Position numbers and translations under genes: made by a program. Below the pieces are notes generated by a model that ran no database searches, was not told the DNA's origin, and was given only the letters and a program-made list of their open reading frames with translations. Shown here piece by piece: positions 6,819 to 14,273 of a stretch of 18,259 nt of DNA. The DNA comes from Christensenella sp. (GTDB lineage: Bacteria > Bacillota > Clostridia > Christensenellales > Maliibacteriaceae), in contig JAHZHV010000096.1 of NCBI GenBank assembly GCA_019420085.1, forward strand, positions 1 to 18,259, written 5' to 3'. Position 1 is the stretch's first letter, and each line of letters opens with the position of its first letter.

Positions 6819-7391
6819 TTATGCTTCCTGTGCGGACACCACCTCGCAGGCAAGCGTCTGCGCATCCGCCGCAAGCGTCAGCTGCAGATTCACCTGCGAC
6901 GCATCCTGTGCAACAACAAGTGTTTCGCTAGCCTGTTCATAGGTGCTTTCCTGTACATCCTGCTGCATATCAACCGTCATCTGCACAGACGGACCATCCG
7001 TGTCCCCATCCTGTTCAAGATAGGTAATTGTAATCTGCGATGCATCCTTGATGCCTGCAAGCAGGATACCGCCGTCATCATCCGTCTGATAATCCGCTTC
7101 TTCACCGTCAATGGCAACACGCAATGTCTTTTGCGCAAGCGCCGCGCCAGCATCATCGCACAGCAGCACGGACACCGTCATATCCGTTTCTGCGCTGTCC
7201 GCCGTATCATCCATTACCGTATCATCGGTTTGCGTATCATCCGTTGTGGTATCTGCGGTGTCATCTGTTGTGGTATCATTCGTCGTAGTATCGCTCGTGG
7301 TCTTACTGCTGCATCCCAAAAGCGCTACAAACAACATGACCGCCATGACAACAATACCAATCCTCGTCAGCATGTGACCTGCTTTTTTCAT
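6819..7391 (-). CDS. Predicted lipoprotein with Thr/Asp-rich linker
   Basis: 190-aa exported lipoprotein. N-terminus MKKAGHMLTR, then a hydrophobic segment and lipobox LLGC with lipidated Cys27. A low-complexity Thr/Asp linker (about 31-68) follows. The C-terminal ~115 residues have alternating hydrophobic strands, with VSVLLCDDAGAAL, YQTDDDGGILLAGI and VQMTVDM, suggesting a small beta-sandwich (Ig-like or carboxypeptidase-regulatory-like). That fold is inferred from pattern only. ATG 7391 has AGGAGG 8 nt upstream. It stands alone between two terminators. Function unknown; it is probably anchored on the outer face of the membrane with the linker crossing the wall. Confidence 0.85.
   Translation of the reverse strand: MKKAGHMLTRIGIVVMAVMLFVALLGCSSKTTSDTTTNDTTTDDTADTTTDDTQTDDTVMDDTADSAETDMTVSVLLCDDAGAALAQKTLRVAIDGEEADYQTDDDGGILLAGIKDASQITITYLEQDGDTDGPSVQMTVDMQQDVQESTYEQASETLVVAQDASQVNLQLTLAADAQTLACEVVSAQEA
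7195..7300 (-). repeat. Degenerate repeats coding the Thr/Asp linker
   Basis: Imperfect copies of an ACNACN-GATGA-type unit. The 17-nt stretch at 7237-7253 recurs with one change at 7261-7277, a 24-nt period. They encode the DTTTDDT-like linker of the lipoprotein and could vary in copy number between strains. Confidence 0.5.
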
Positions 7392-7449
7392 GGCAAACGC
7401 CTCCTGTTCGTTTTTGCGAAAGACATTTTTGCCTTTGCGCTATGGCAGC

Positions 7450-7523
7450 AGTATAGCGAATGAACCATAAATCAACTTTAAAAAAAGACGGTTTTTTATA
7501 AAGATTCCATAAACTCTTTACAA
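7450..7523 (-). promoter_or_regulatory. Candidate promoters of the lipoprotein gene
   Basis: Two minus-strand candidates. TTGTAA (7523-7518), 17 nt, TATAAA (7500-7495); its -35 touches the upstream terminator. AAGTTG (7478-7473), 17 nt, TATACT (7455-7450); good -10 but poor -35. The sequence alone does not choose between them. Confidence 0.4.
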
Positions 7524-7560
7524 AAGCAGCGGCGTTTTGAGAAAAAACGCCGCTGCTTTT
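7522..7560 (-). terminator. Terminator of the peptidase-dehydrogenase-DUF362 operon
   Basis: Perfect 17-bp stem, AAAAGCAGCGGCGTTTT paired with AAAACGCCGCTGCTTTT (7522-7538 with 7544-7560), 5-nt loop. It lies 25 nt after the DUF362 stop codon on the minus strand. Confidence 0.88.
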
Positions 7561-7585
7561 GACTGCACACCCGCAATTATCATGA

Positions 7586-8668
7586 TTATTTCATATGATC
7601 CTGCAAAAACTCCATAATCTGATCTGCGCGCGGCGGACATCCTCCTACGCACGCGTCACAGCCACGGGCACAATTTCCCACGCCAAGCGCGCCGCCCGTC
7701 TGACCACGGAATCCCTGTCCGATACATACTTTGTCCGAAAGCCATCCCAGCCGTCCCATTTCATCCAGCCGGTAAAGCGCATGAATCAATGAGCCATAGC
7801 ACGCCGAACATGCTTCACGCGCATCCACATGTTTGCCAAGCGCACGCGCCCGGCGGGAAAGCGGCGGCATTTTTCCTGCACCGCTTGCATCATTGAGTTC
7901 CACGAGGGTATCGTCCTGAAAATCCATGCTGCCTGCCCCCAAACGTGCAGCAAGTTCAATATACGGCACTTCACTGACGTCCACGCCCATCATGCGGCAG
8001 ACGCACGCATCAATCAGCACGCTGTCGCAGCCAATCATGACCCGATTCATCGGCACCGGATTGCCGCCTTCCTCAAAGTCGAGATCACCACAAATACCAT
8101 CGACAATTGTCAGGTTCGGCCGAATAATGGTAGCAAGCTTTGCAATGGGCTGATGCAGTCCCTGTGCATGGAAACGCCGTTTTTCCGCATCCGGAATCAC
8201 ACCCTTCATATTCTTGAGCGCACAGGTCACCGTCGTCTGGCAATGTCCCTTCAAAACCGGCATATTGATCAGGTAATCCGCTTTCATCGCTGCATCGCAA
8301 ACACGGATACCGTCATATGTCTGGTAGGAGTCACCCTTTAAATCCAAAAGCCTGACGCCCTTTTTCTTCGCCAGGCGATCAAAGCCGCACATGGCAAAGG
8401 CACGTTTTGTCGAATCGCCGACCCAGGAACCCTCCATAATCGTAATGTCATACCTGCCATGCGCCTGCAGGTAGTCTATGACACCCTCAATCAGCTCAAT
8501 ATGCGTTGTAGCACCCGAATCAGCCGTCTTTGCCACAACCAGATTGGGTTTGATGGCAATATGCATCCCATCATGCAGTTCATCCGCAACGTTTGCCCAC
8601 GTCATCAGACGCTGCACCATATCCTGCATATCCTGTCCATAAATGACGCCGATTTTATCCTTTTGCAT
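7586..8668 (-). CDS. DUF362-domain protein with C-terminal cysteine cluster
   Basis: 360-aa DUF362 (Pfam PF04015-like) protein. Core motifs: IKPNLV (39-44), THIELIEGVIDYL (55-67), NMPVLKGHCQTTVTCALKN (135-153), MKGVIPD (154-160) and a TIVDGICGD turn (187-195). The C-terminal ~75 residues carry seven cysteines (287, 290, 315, 333, 337, 340, 344) in CSAC, GNCARGCDACVGGC and the conserved IGQGFRG context. This suggests an iron-sulfur or other metal site, but it is not a classical 2[4Fe-4S] ferredoxin. Start ATG 8668 has AAGGAG 7 nt upstream; a longer 372-aa reading from 8704 lacks an RBS and would overlap the dehydrogenase gene. Last gene of a three-gene operon, 23 nt after the dehydrogenase. 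Biochemical function is not established for the family; redox or cofactor chemistry is inferred. Confidence 0.88.
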   Translation of the reverse strand: MQKDKIGVIYGQDMQDMVQRLMTWANVADELHDGMHIAIKPNLVVAKTADSGATTHIELIEGVIDYLQAHGRYDITIMEGSWVGDSTKRAFAMCGFDRLAKKKGVRLLDLKGDSYQTYDGIRVCDAAMKADYLINMPVLKGHCQTTVTCALKNMKGVIPDAEKRRFHAQGLHQPIAKLATIIRPNLTIVDGICGDLDFEEGGNPVPMNRVMIGCDSVLIDACVCRMMGVDVSEVPYIELAARLGAGSMDFQDDTLVELNDASGAGKMPPLSRRARALGKHVDAREACSACYGSLIHALYRLDEMGRLGWLSDKVCIGQGFRGQTGGALGVGNCARGCDACVGGCPPRADQIMEFLQDHMK

Positions 8669-8691
8669 ACAAAATCTCCTTCCAATCGCTC

Positions 8692-9669
8692 TCAATCGTT
8701 CCAAAGCTGCGTATTGACAAGATATTTGGGACGACGCCCCTGCAATGCAGGCAACAAGTTCAGCGCTGTGTGGTGCGCAATAATCATGCGCGCCTCCGCA
8801 CTGTCGACACCTACATGCGGCGTAATCACAACATTTTCCAGCGTCTTAAAAATGGGATTGATGTTTGGCTCGTTGTCAAAGACATCCAATGCAGCGCCCG
8901 CAATGCGTTTGTTTTGCAGCGCCTCAATCAACGCCGCCTCATCCACAACAGGGCCCCGCGCCATGTTGACAAGATGTGCTGTCGGCTTCATCAGTGAAAG
9001 TTCGTGCGCACCGATCATACCTTTCGTCTGCGGCGTCAGCGGCGTATGCAGCGACACCACATCCGCCTGTGCAAGCAAATCTGCAAGCGGCAGATAACTT
9101 GCCTTGTAGAGCGCCTCCTCCTGGGCATCCAGACGATGGCGATTGTAATAAACAATATTCATGCCAAGCGCAATCGCACGCCGTGCCACTGCCTTGCCGA
9201 TGCGCCCCATTCCCACAATGCCAAGCGTCTTGCCCATCGCGATCCAACTGGGATAACGGGCAAGCCCCCAGTCATAATCGGGATTGGTGCGCAGCTGCCG
9301 GTCGCGCCAGGTAATGGTGCGCAGCGTATCCAGAATCATGCCGATGGTAAACTCTGCCGTCGGTTCACAGACAGCTTCGGGCGTATTGCAGACAAATACC
9401 CCGTGACGCGTACAGTCATCCACATTGATGCTGTCATACCCCGCGCCAAAGCTTGTCACAGCCTTCAGGCGCGTACAGTGCCGAAGCACCGCGTCATCCA
9501 GATACGTAAACAGAATAATCGCCGCGTCTGCATCGGCAATCAACGGGATCAATTCCTCCTGCGACAAAAATCCCGTCTTCTGGGGAAAAACCAATTCACA
9601 GTCCGCATAGTCAGGAAACCACTCCTGCGGCATTTTGCAAGTTACCAGGATTTTATATTTATGCTGCAT
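8692..9669 (-). CDS. D-2-hydroxyacid dehydrogenase, NAD(P)-dependent
   Basis: 325-aa cytosolic D-isomer-specific 2-hydroxyacid dehydrogenase, reversibly interconverting a 2-oxoacid and a D-2-hydroxyacid. Rossmann glycine motif GMGRIG (153-158). Catalytic Arg238 in NMARGPVVDE, Glu267 in DVFDNEP and His285 in TPHVGVDSAEAR are all present, so the enzyme should be active. GAGYDSINVDDCTRHGV (75-91) and TAEFTIGMIL (104-113) are also typical. It looks like the glyoxylate/hydroxypyruvate or 2-ketogluconate reductase branch, but the substrate cannot be set. ATG 9669 has GGAGG 8 nt upstream. A GTG at 9711 that overlaps the peptidase stop also follows GGAGGAG but with only 2 nt spacing, so the shorter form is preferred. 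Middle gene of the operon. Confidence 0.93.
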   Translation of the reverse strand: MQHKYKILVTCKMPQEWFPDYADCELVFPQKTGFLSQEELIPLIADADAAIILFTYLDDAVLRHCTRLKAVTSFGAGYDSINVDDCTRHGVFVCNTPEAVCEPTAEFTIGMILDTLRTITWRDRQLRTNPDYDWGLARYPSWIAMGKTLGIVGMGRIGKAVARRAIALGMNIVYYNRHRLDAQEEALYKASYLPLADLLAQADVVSLHTPLTPQTKGMIGAHELSLMKPTAHLVNMARGPVVDEAALIEALQNKRIAGAALDVFDNEPNINPIFKTLENVVITPHVGVDSAEARMIIAHHTALNLLPALQGRRPKYLVNTQLWND

Positions 9670-9707
9670 ACATAAAACCTCCGTCTCATTCAAGAAATCT
9701 TCTTCGA

Positions 9708-11039
9708 TCACGACTCCTCCGGCCGCTTCGCGCCAAGCAGCGCGTCATGTCTTCGCCAATATAGCCGAAACAGCCAATTACCACGTCTGTGCCCCTTATC
9801 CCTGCGCTGTGACAAAATACTTTCAAGCAATGCGATCTCATCCTCAACTGCTCGCTTGGCAATTGCACTAAGCACCGGTGCGGCAGCGCGTGAGGCATGC
9901 AGCTGTTCACTCTGTGCAAAGAACCGCGCCTCCAGGGCATCACGCCGCGTGCGATATTCCTCCAGCGTTTCTTCGGAAAGCTCCCCGCGCAGAACACAGC
10001 GATGCAGCTGTTCGCGCCAGATCCAGCTTTCCCGCGCCGCCCGTGCAGCATAAAGTGGAAATACCAACTGTGTCGTATCGGCCTGCATCCAGTACGGTTT
10101 AAAAACAGCAAGACACGGCGTAGACATGCCTGTTATAAACTCCGTAGACATATCCTTGGAAATTTTCGACACAAGCGATCCCGTCGTATGGCTTGCTCCG
10201 GGACGCGCACCGGCATGCATGCATACATCCGCCGCACTGCCGCGTGCAAAGGGACGGGATACATCCTGATGTGCACGCAGCGCACTGATCATATCACGGG
10301 TCGTAAGTCCGCCGCGGTTAAGCGTCTCCATCGCCAGTGCCCGCCGCCGCTGTGCCTGTGCTACGCGCGTGCGAAGCGGATCGGAAAAACATGCCGCAAA
10401 GCTGAAGGTCTCACGCGACTTGCACCAGCGCTTTTCAATCGCATGCTCGATCGCACCTGCATGAATCTCATCATAATCGTTTTCAATCGTCAGACAATTC
10501 GACAGCGCGTAAACATCCCGTACACGCTTCAGTGCCCAATACTGTCCGGCCGTTTCCAACACATATGCTTCCTTGGCATCTGCAAGCAGAAAACTGTTGT
10601 GATAATAAAACGGTTTTTCATATCCGCAGTCACCGCCCTGTCCATAGCGGATAATCAGCGACACAATCAAATCCGCCGCTTCGCGTGCTGTCTGTGTGCG
10701 TTCCAGGGCAAGGCGCACCAAGTCCATTCCTGTTAAACCGCCCTGTTTATCAACCGGCTCCCGCGTAAAGACCGCTTCATTGCCAATATGCAGGCCGAAT
10801 TCATTTGCGCCCATTTCGCAGCCCCAAATCCACGAAGGCTTGCAAAGCAAACAGGCATTTGTATGCCGTGCCTGTGCAATTGTAATATAGGTGCACTCCA
10901 GTGTCGCATCTTCGGGATAATCTATCGCAAAAGTGCGAATCAACTGCTGCGGCTCATTCGGGCTTCTGTCGCTGTTTTTTGCAAACAATACGCTTGCATC
11001 TGCCGTATGTGTGCCAAGCACCACGAGCGTATCGCACAT
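9708..11039 (-). CDS. C69/U34-family dipeptidase (secernin-like Ntn hydrolase)
   Basis: 443-aa peptidase of family C69 (formerly U34, dipeptidase A/secernin group). The start MCDTLVVLG puts Cys2 at the N-terminus after Met removal, the expected Ntn-hydrolase nucleophile. ASVLFAKNSDRSPNEPQ follows, the family signature. GCEMGANEFGLHIGNEA and LLADAKEAYVLETAG are also typical. There is no signal peptide, so it is cytoplasmic unless processed otherwise. ATG 11039 has GGGAGG 9 nt upstream; ATG 11048 has almost no spacing and would bury Cys2. The last ~110 residues are a charged, probably helical extension. First gene of the operon with the dehydrogenase (38 nt gap) and DUF362 protein. Substrate peptide unknown. 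Confidence 0.9.
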   Translation of the reverse strand: MCDTLVVLGTHTADASVLFAKNSDRSPNEPQQLIRTFAIDYPEDATLECTYITIAQARHTNACLLCKPSWIWGCEMGANEFGLHIGNEAVFTREPVDKQGGLTGMDLVRLALERTQTAREAADLIVSLIIRYGQGGDCGYEKPFYYHNSFLLADAKEAYVLETAGQYWALKRVRDVYALSNCLTIENDYDEIHAGAIEHAIEKRWCKSRETFSFAACFSDPLRTRVAQAQRRRALAMETLNRGGLTTRDMISALRAHQDVSRPFARGSAADVCMHAGARPGASHTTGSLVSKISKDMSTEFITGMSTPCLAVFKPYWMQADTTQLVFPLYAARAARESWIWREQLHRCVLRGELSEETLEEYRTRRDALEARFFAQSEQLHASRAAAPVLSAIAKRAVEDEIALLESILSQRRDKGHRRGNWLFRLYWRRHDALLGAKRPEES

Positions 11040-11150
11040 AGCGCGCATCCCTCCCTCTTTCAATCAGACGTCCGCCTGTCGTAGCAAAAAACGCATTGTA
11101 CCATCGTTTTCAAACGTCAGTGCATGCAAAATCAAACCTGTCGTATCATA

Positions 11151-11179
11151 ATTGTACAGGAACTGTTCTTTTGAAACAA
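11151..11179 (-). promoter_or_regulatory. Candidate promoter of the peptidase operon
   Basis: Minus strand TTGTTT (11179-11174), 17 nt, TACAAT (11156-11151), about 105 nt upstream of the start codon. A second TACAAT at 11100-11095 is closer to the gene but lacks a good -35. For the divergent plus-strand gene only a weak -10 (TATCAT/CATAAT near 11145-11152) is visible. Confidence 0.35.
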
Positions 11180-11201
11180 GACAAACAGGGAGGTTTTTGC
11201 C

Positions 11202-11828
11202 ATGCTTGCCGTAACTTTCGGCTTTTGCGACACTGGATTTGCGCGCCTTTCCCCGACGCTTGCCCAAGTGCTGAAGGATTTTGAAATCCCTTTTCTGCCC
11301 TGCTGCTGCGAACAACCGCTGCGCGCATCCCACATCGCCGCGCAGGCACATGCCCTGCTGCTAAGCGGCGGCGGCGATAGTAATCCGCTGCTGTATGCAC
11401 AATCGCCGCAACCGGATACATGCCGCGTCAGCGCAATGCGTGACAACAACGAAATTGCACTTTGCCGTGCCTTTTACGCACAAGGCAAACCCATTTTCGG
11501 AATTTGCCGGGGAATGCAAACCATTAATATCGCGCTGGGCGGAACACTGTATCAGCACAAGGAAGGACATAATCGTATTCAGCATCCGGTTTATTTTGAC
11601 TACGATACACCGCTTGCCAAACGCGGCTTTTACCATGTCAACAGCTTCCACCATCAAGTGCTTGCGCGCGTAGCAGACTCGCTTTCGCCCATCGCTATAG
11701 CTGACGATGGCGTTGTAGAGGCTGTCGCCGGACGCAATACACCGATTCTTGCTGTACAATGGCACCCTGAATTTCTGGAGCAAACAATTGACGCACGGTT
11801 TTTTACGCTTCTTGGCACAGCACTATAA
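11202..11828 (+). CDS. Gamma-glutamyl-GABA hydrolase-like amidotransferase (peptidase C26)
   Basis: 208-aa class I glutamine-amidotransferase-like hydrolase of the PuuD/peptidase C26 family, expected to cleave gamma-glutamyl amide bonds. Nucleophile elbow GICRGMQ gives Cys102. VQWHPE gives His188 and Glu190, completing the triad. LLLSGGGDSNPLLY (52-65) matches the family's LSGGxDxxPxxY segment, and VNSFHHQ (146-152) is the usual substrate-side motif. It is about 30-40 residues shorter than typical relatives, mainly in the N-terminal half. ATG 11202 has GGGAGG 8 nt upstream. Monocistronic; transcribed divergently from the peptidase operon, with which a role in gamma-glutamyl or small-peptide breakdown might be shared (inference). 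Confidence 0.9.
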   Translation: MLAVTFGFCDTGFARLSPTLAQVLKDFEIPFLPCCCEQPLRASHIAAQAHALLLSGGGDSNPLLYAQSPQPDTCRVSAMRDNNEIALCRAFYAQGKPIFGICRGMQTINIALGGTLYQHKEGHNRIQHPVYFDYDTPLAKRGFYHVNSFHHQVLARVADSLSPIAIADDGVVEAVAGRNTPILAVQWHPEFLEQTIDARFFTLLGTAL

Positions 11829-11844
11829 AACATACGCAATCAAA

Positions 11845-11876
11845 AACAGGATGACGCATCCATGCATCATCCTGTT
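11845..11876. terminator. Convergent terminator, amidotransferase and signal peptidase genes
   Basis: Inverted repeat AACAGGATGA/TCATCCTGTT (11845-11854 with 11867-11876), with further pairing in the loop. On the minus strand it is followed by T5, which fits the signal peptidase operon. On the plus strand the following TTACAGGTTTTC is weaker. Confidence 0.75.
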
Positions 11877-11888
11877 ACAGGTTTTCTC

Positions 11889-13982
11889 TTACATGTCCGG
11901 TATAATCTGTTCCTGCGTTTGCGTCTGCAGATCCTCTTTCGTTTGATCATCCTGCGCCGCAGAATCCTCATCGTCCGCCGGCGTTTCTTCCTGCGTTTGC
12001 AATAAATCCTCCTGCTGCTCCTGCGATACATCTGCGCTGTCCCCAGCACTGCCTGCCGCAGGCGCTGTATCCTCTATGCGTTCTATGCCCTGTATACGGG
12101 AAATGGGCCATGTCACCGCCACAGCGCGTCCAACAATCGCATCCCGTGAGATTGCGCCGATCGATCGGCTGTCCATAGAATCTGCCCGATTATCACCAAA
12201 AACCATGTAACTGTCAGCCGGCACAACGGTTTCCGGCATACTTGTATCGTCACGATTGACGACATAAGGTTCCTCCAGTTCCTCACCGTTGACATAGACA
12301 GCGCCTTCATCAATCCAAATCGTGTCGCCCGGCAGGGCAATAACGCGTTTGACATAATAATCATCACTGCCCGGATAATGACACACAACAACATCAAAGC
12401 GCCGGATTTCCCCAAAGTGATAGCTGATTTTATCGACCAAAAGGCGCTCATCCGTATAAAATGTCGGCTGCATCGACGGGCCCGATACGCGATAGAAGCT
12501 GACCACAAACGTGCGCAGCAAAAGTGCAACGATAACAGCCGCAGCCAGCGTTACAGCCCATTCCACCGCGCCACGCCAACGACGTTTTCCGCCCTTGGTT
12601 CCCTTGCCATCAGGCTGCGCTTCATAACCGGGACGCGAATGCGTGCCCTTGACTCTGGAGGGCTGCTGCAGCGGCGCGTCCATCTGCGCCTGACGAATCA
12701 CTGCCATACGCGCCGTCTGCTGCGCGGATAAGGCAGGATCCACACCGTCTTCATTCAAATTGCCCAGCGCGGCATCCAGGTTAATCATCCCTGTATCCAT
12801 AAACGCTTTGGCATCCTCTTCCTCATAACCCTGTGCCCGCAGCGCCGCTTCACCCGCCATGCGCATGCGCGTCAGCCGCTCCTGCACATCATCACGCCGC
12901 TGCTGTACCTGTGCCGCGTCCTGCTGTGCTGTGCGCTCTGCGTCCACCGGCGATGCCTGACGCCGCAAAGGCGAAGTCGCCTCTGCAGGATGGGATGCAA
13001 ATGCTCCCCGCATCGAACCGGAATCCGAAGAAACATGCTGTGCCTGTCGCGTGTACGGCTCACTTTGCTGCGGCGCCTGCATTTGTGCATGCTGCAAACG
13101 TGAAGACTCCGCATGCGCTGCTGCGCGCCGTCCGTGCGAAGGCGCCATATTGGTGGCAGCCATATTCGAAAAAGACGGCTGCGAGTATGCCGGATCATAC
13201 GATGTCTCGTCTGTACGCAAATGCCGCGTCTGCGCCATCCGCTCCGACAAAGGCTGCCCGTCAGCAGGCGGCGCATACTTTGCCGCGGATGCCGTCGCAT
13301 GCGTATCTGTATAGCGCGGCGGTGCATATTTACGCCGGGTCGATGACGCCTGTATCCGCGGCGGGGTATATTCTGCATCCACTTGAACACGATTTGCATT
13401 ACCGGATTGTGCATAAGGCGCTGTGTATGCATTTCCACCGCGCGCGGATGCATAAGAAGACGCCGTATGCGTATCCTCCGATTGAGGCGGCGCATAAGGC
13501 TGCCGCGGGGACGTATTCTGTCCGCGGGGCGGCGTATATGCTCTGCCGTTTTGCATGCCATATGCGCGGGACGACGCATCATATGACCTGCGCCTGTTCT
13601 CGGACGAGGTATACATATCCGAATAACCGGAGCGCCGCGGCGTTTCGCCGCTTGACGAAGCATCACGCCCCGTATAACCATAACCATCCCGATAAGACGG
13701 ACGACTTAAATCATCATTATTTTCATCCCGATAATGACCTGTGCCACCGTATCCGCGCTGTACGCCATAGTAACTGCGCGACGTCTCCTGCGGGGCATAG
13801 GACGACTGATACGTCTGCGATGCATAAGACTCGTACCGTCCGCTGTAACGGGAATAAGGCGTCTGTGTATAGGCTGCATCGCCCGCATCAGACGCTTCAT
13901 AACGGCCTGGCGCGTCGGTATGTCGTGCACGCCGCGTCCCGTCGTCATATTCGGAATATCCATGACGCCAATCGTTATTCAC
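11889..13982 (-). CDS. lepB: Type I signal peptidase with long Tyr-rich N-terminal extension
   Basis: 697-aa protein ending in a normal type I signal peptidase, the membrane Ser/Lys protease that removes signal peptides outside the membrane. One membrane segment (about 471-495) precedes catalytic Ser503 in SGPSMQPTF. Catalytic Lys545 is in YYVKRVIALPGD, and VFGDNRADSMDSR (594-606) is the conserved box E. Gram-positive relatives are about 180-200 aa. Here residues 1-466 form a cytoplasmic, low-complexity extension. It is Tyr/Ser/Arg/Gln-rich, with about 30 Tyr in the first 248 residues and five Y-[TA]-P-P motifs (149, 163, 205, 219, 236). A small folded-looking piece lies at about 375-410. The tail from about 640 is acidic and Gln-rich. 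Start is GTG 13982 with AAGGAG 6 nt upstream, overlapping the DUF951 gene's stop by 8 nt; a TTG-start reading from 14018 has no RBS. Confidence 0.93.
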   Translation of the reverse strand: MNNDWRHGYSEYDDGTRRARHTDAPGRYEASDAGDAAYTQTPYSRYSGRYESYASQTYQSSYAPQETSRSYYGVQRGYGGTGHYRDENNDDLSRPSYRDGYGYTGRDASSSGETPRRSGYSDMYTSSENRRRSYDASSRAYGMQNGRAYTPPRGQNTSPRQPYAPPQSEDTHTASSYASARGGNAYTAPYAQSGNANRVQVDAEYTPPRIQASSTRRKYAPPRYTDTHATASAAKYAPPADGQPLSERMAQTRHLRTDETSYDPAYSQPSFSNMAATNMAPSHGRRAAAHAESSRLQHAQMQAPQQSEPYTRQAQHVSSDSGSMRGAFASHPAEATSPLRRQASPVDAERTAQQDAAQVQQRRDDVQERLTRMRMAGEAALRAQGYEEEDAKAFMDTGMINLDAALGNLNEDGVDPALSAQQTARMAVIRQAQMDAPLQQPSRVKGTHSRPGYEAQPDGKGTKGGKRRWRGAVEWAVTLAAAVIVALLLRTFVVSFYRVSGPSMQPTFYTDERLLVDKISYHFGEIRRFDVVVCHYPGSDDYYVKRVIALPGDTIWIDEGAVYVNGEELEEPYVVNRDDTSMPETVVPADSYMVFGDNRADSMDSRSIGAISRDAIVGRAVAVTWPISRIQGIERIEDTAPAAGSAGDSADVSQEQQEDLLQTQEETPADDEDSAAQDDQTKEDLQTQTQEQIIPDM
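13266..13538 (-). repeat. Y-[TA]-P-P repeat region of the signal peptidase extension
   Basis: Five short repeats, YTPPR, YAPPQ, YTPPR, YAPPR and YAPPA, are spread over 91 residues, separated by Ser/Thr/Gly/Asn-rich spacers. They are coding repeats inside lepB, not DNA-level tandem copies. Confidence 0.7.
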
Positions 13983-14211
13983 TGTCTGCTCCTTCTTCCA
14001 GGCCCGCGGTCGACACAACCGCCTTGACCCTTCGTAAAAACTCCCGCCGTGCCAGCGTTACAACACGCCCACAGGTCAGGCAGCGCATTTTTACATCTGC
14101 GCCCTCTCGCACGACGTACCAGGTATCCCCTCCACACGGATGTGCTTTTTTTGTTCGCACCACATCGCCGGGACAAATCCCCCAGTCACCCTTGAGCCGA
14201 ATCTGTTCCAT
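13975..14211 (-). CDS. DUF951 small protein
   Basis: 78-aa DUF951 protein (Pfam PF06107-like). Pattern: PGDVVRTKKAHPCGGDTW, VVREGADVKMRC and LTCGRVVTLARREFLRRVK. Cys26 in HPCG and Cys44/Cys47 in CLTC suggest a zinc site. The function of the family is unknown; it is widespread in Firmicutes and often sits near ychF. Start ATG 14211 has AAAGGAG 7 nt upstream; longer readings to 14337 cross the promoter. The stop TAA lies inside the start region of lepB (8-nt overlap), so the two are co-transcribed and probably coupled. The C-terminal LEEGADSE includes the lepB RBS in its coding sequence. Confidence 0.92.
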   Translation of the reverse strand: MEQIRLKGDWGICPGDVVRTKKAHPCGGDTWYVVREGADVKMRCLTCGRVVTLARREFLRRVKAVVSTAGLEEGADSE

Positions 14212-14244
14212 CGCGCGTCTCCTTTTATGTCCTTTTCGTCTTCT

Positions 14245-14273
14245 ATTATATACCACACATGCCCCCTTGGCAA
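14245..14273 (-). promoter_or_regulatory. Sigma-A-type promoter of the DUF951-lepB operon
   Basis: Minus strand TTGCCA (14273-14268), 17 nt, TATAAT (14250-14245), preceded by TGTGG. Start site near 14238, about 27 nt before the DUF951 ATG. This is the best promoter match in the window. Confidence 0.8.

Noticed and set aside
7195..7300. Repeat cluster considered as a CRISPR or intergenic repeat
   Set aside because: Units are short, imperfect and in frame, encoding the Thr/Asp linker of a lipoprotein.
6792..7463. 223-codon plus-strand open frame
   Set aside because: Antisense to the lipoprotein gene, which has an RBS, a lipobox and a terminator.
9670..9711. GTG start for the dehydrogenase overlapping the peptidase stop (GTGA)
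   Set aside because: RBS spacing is only 2 nt and the extra 14 residues do not match the family start; ATG 9669 has GGAGG at 8 nt.
12872..13687. 271-codon minus-strand open frame rich in Arg and Met
   Set aside because: An out-of-frame shadow within lepB produced by its repetitive Tyr/Arg codons; no RBS.
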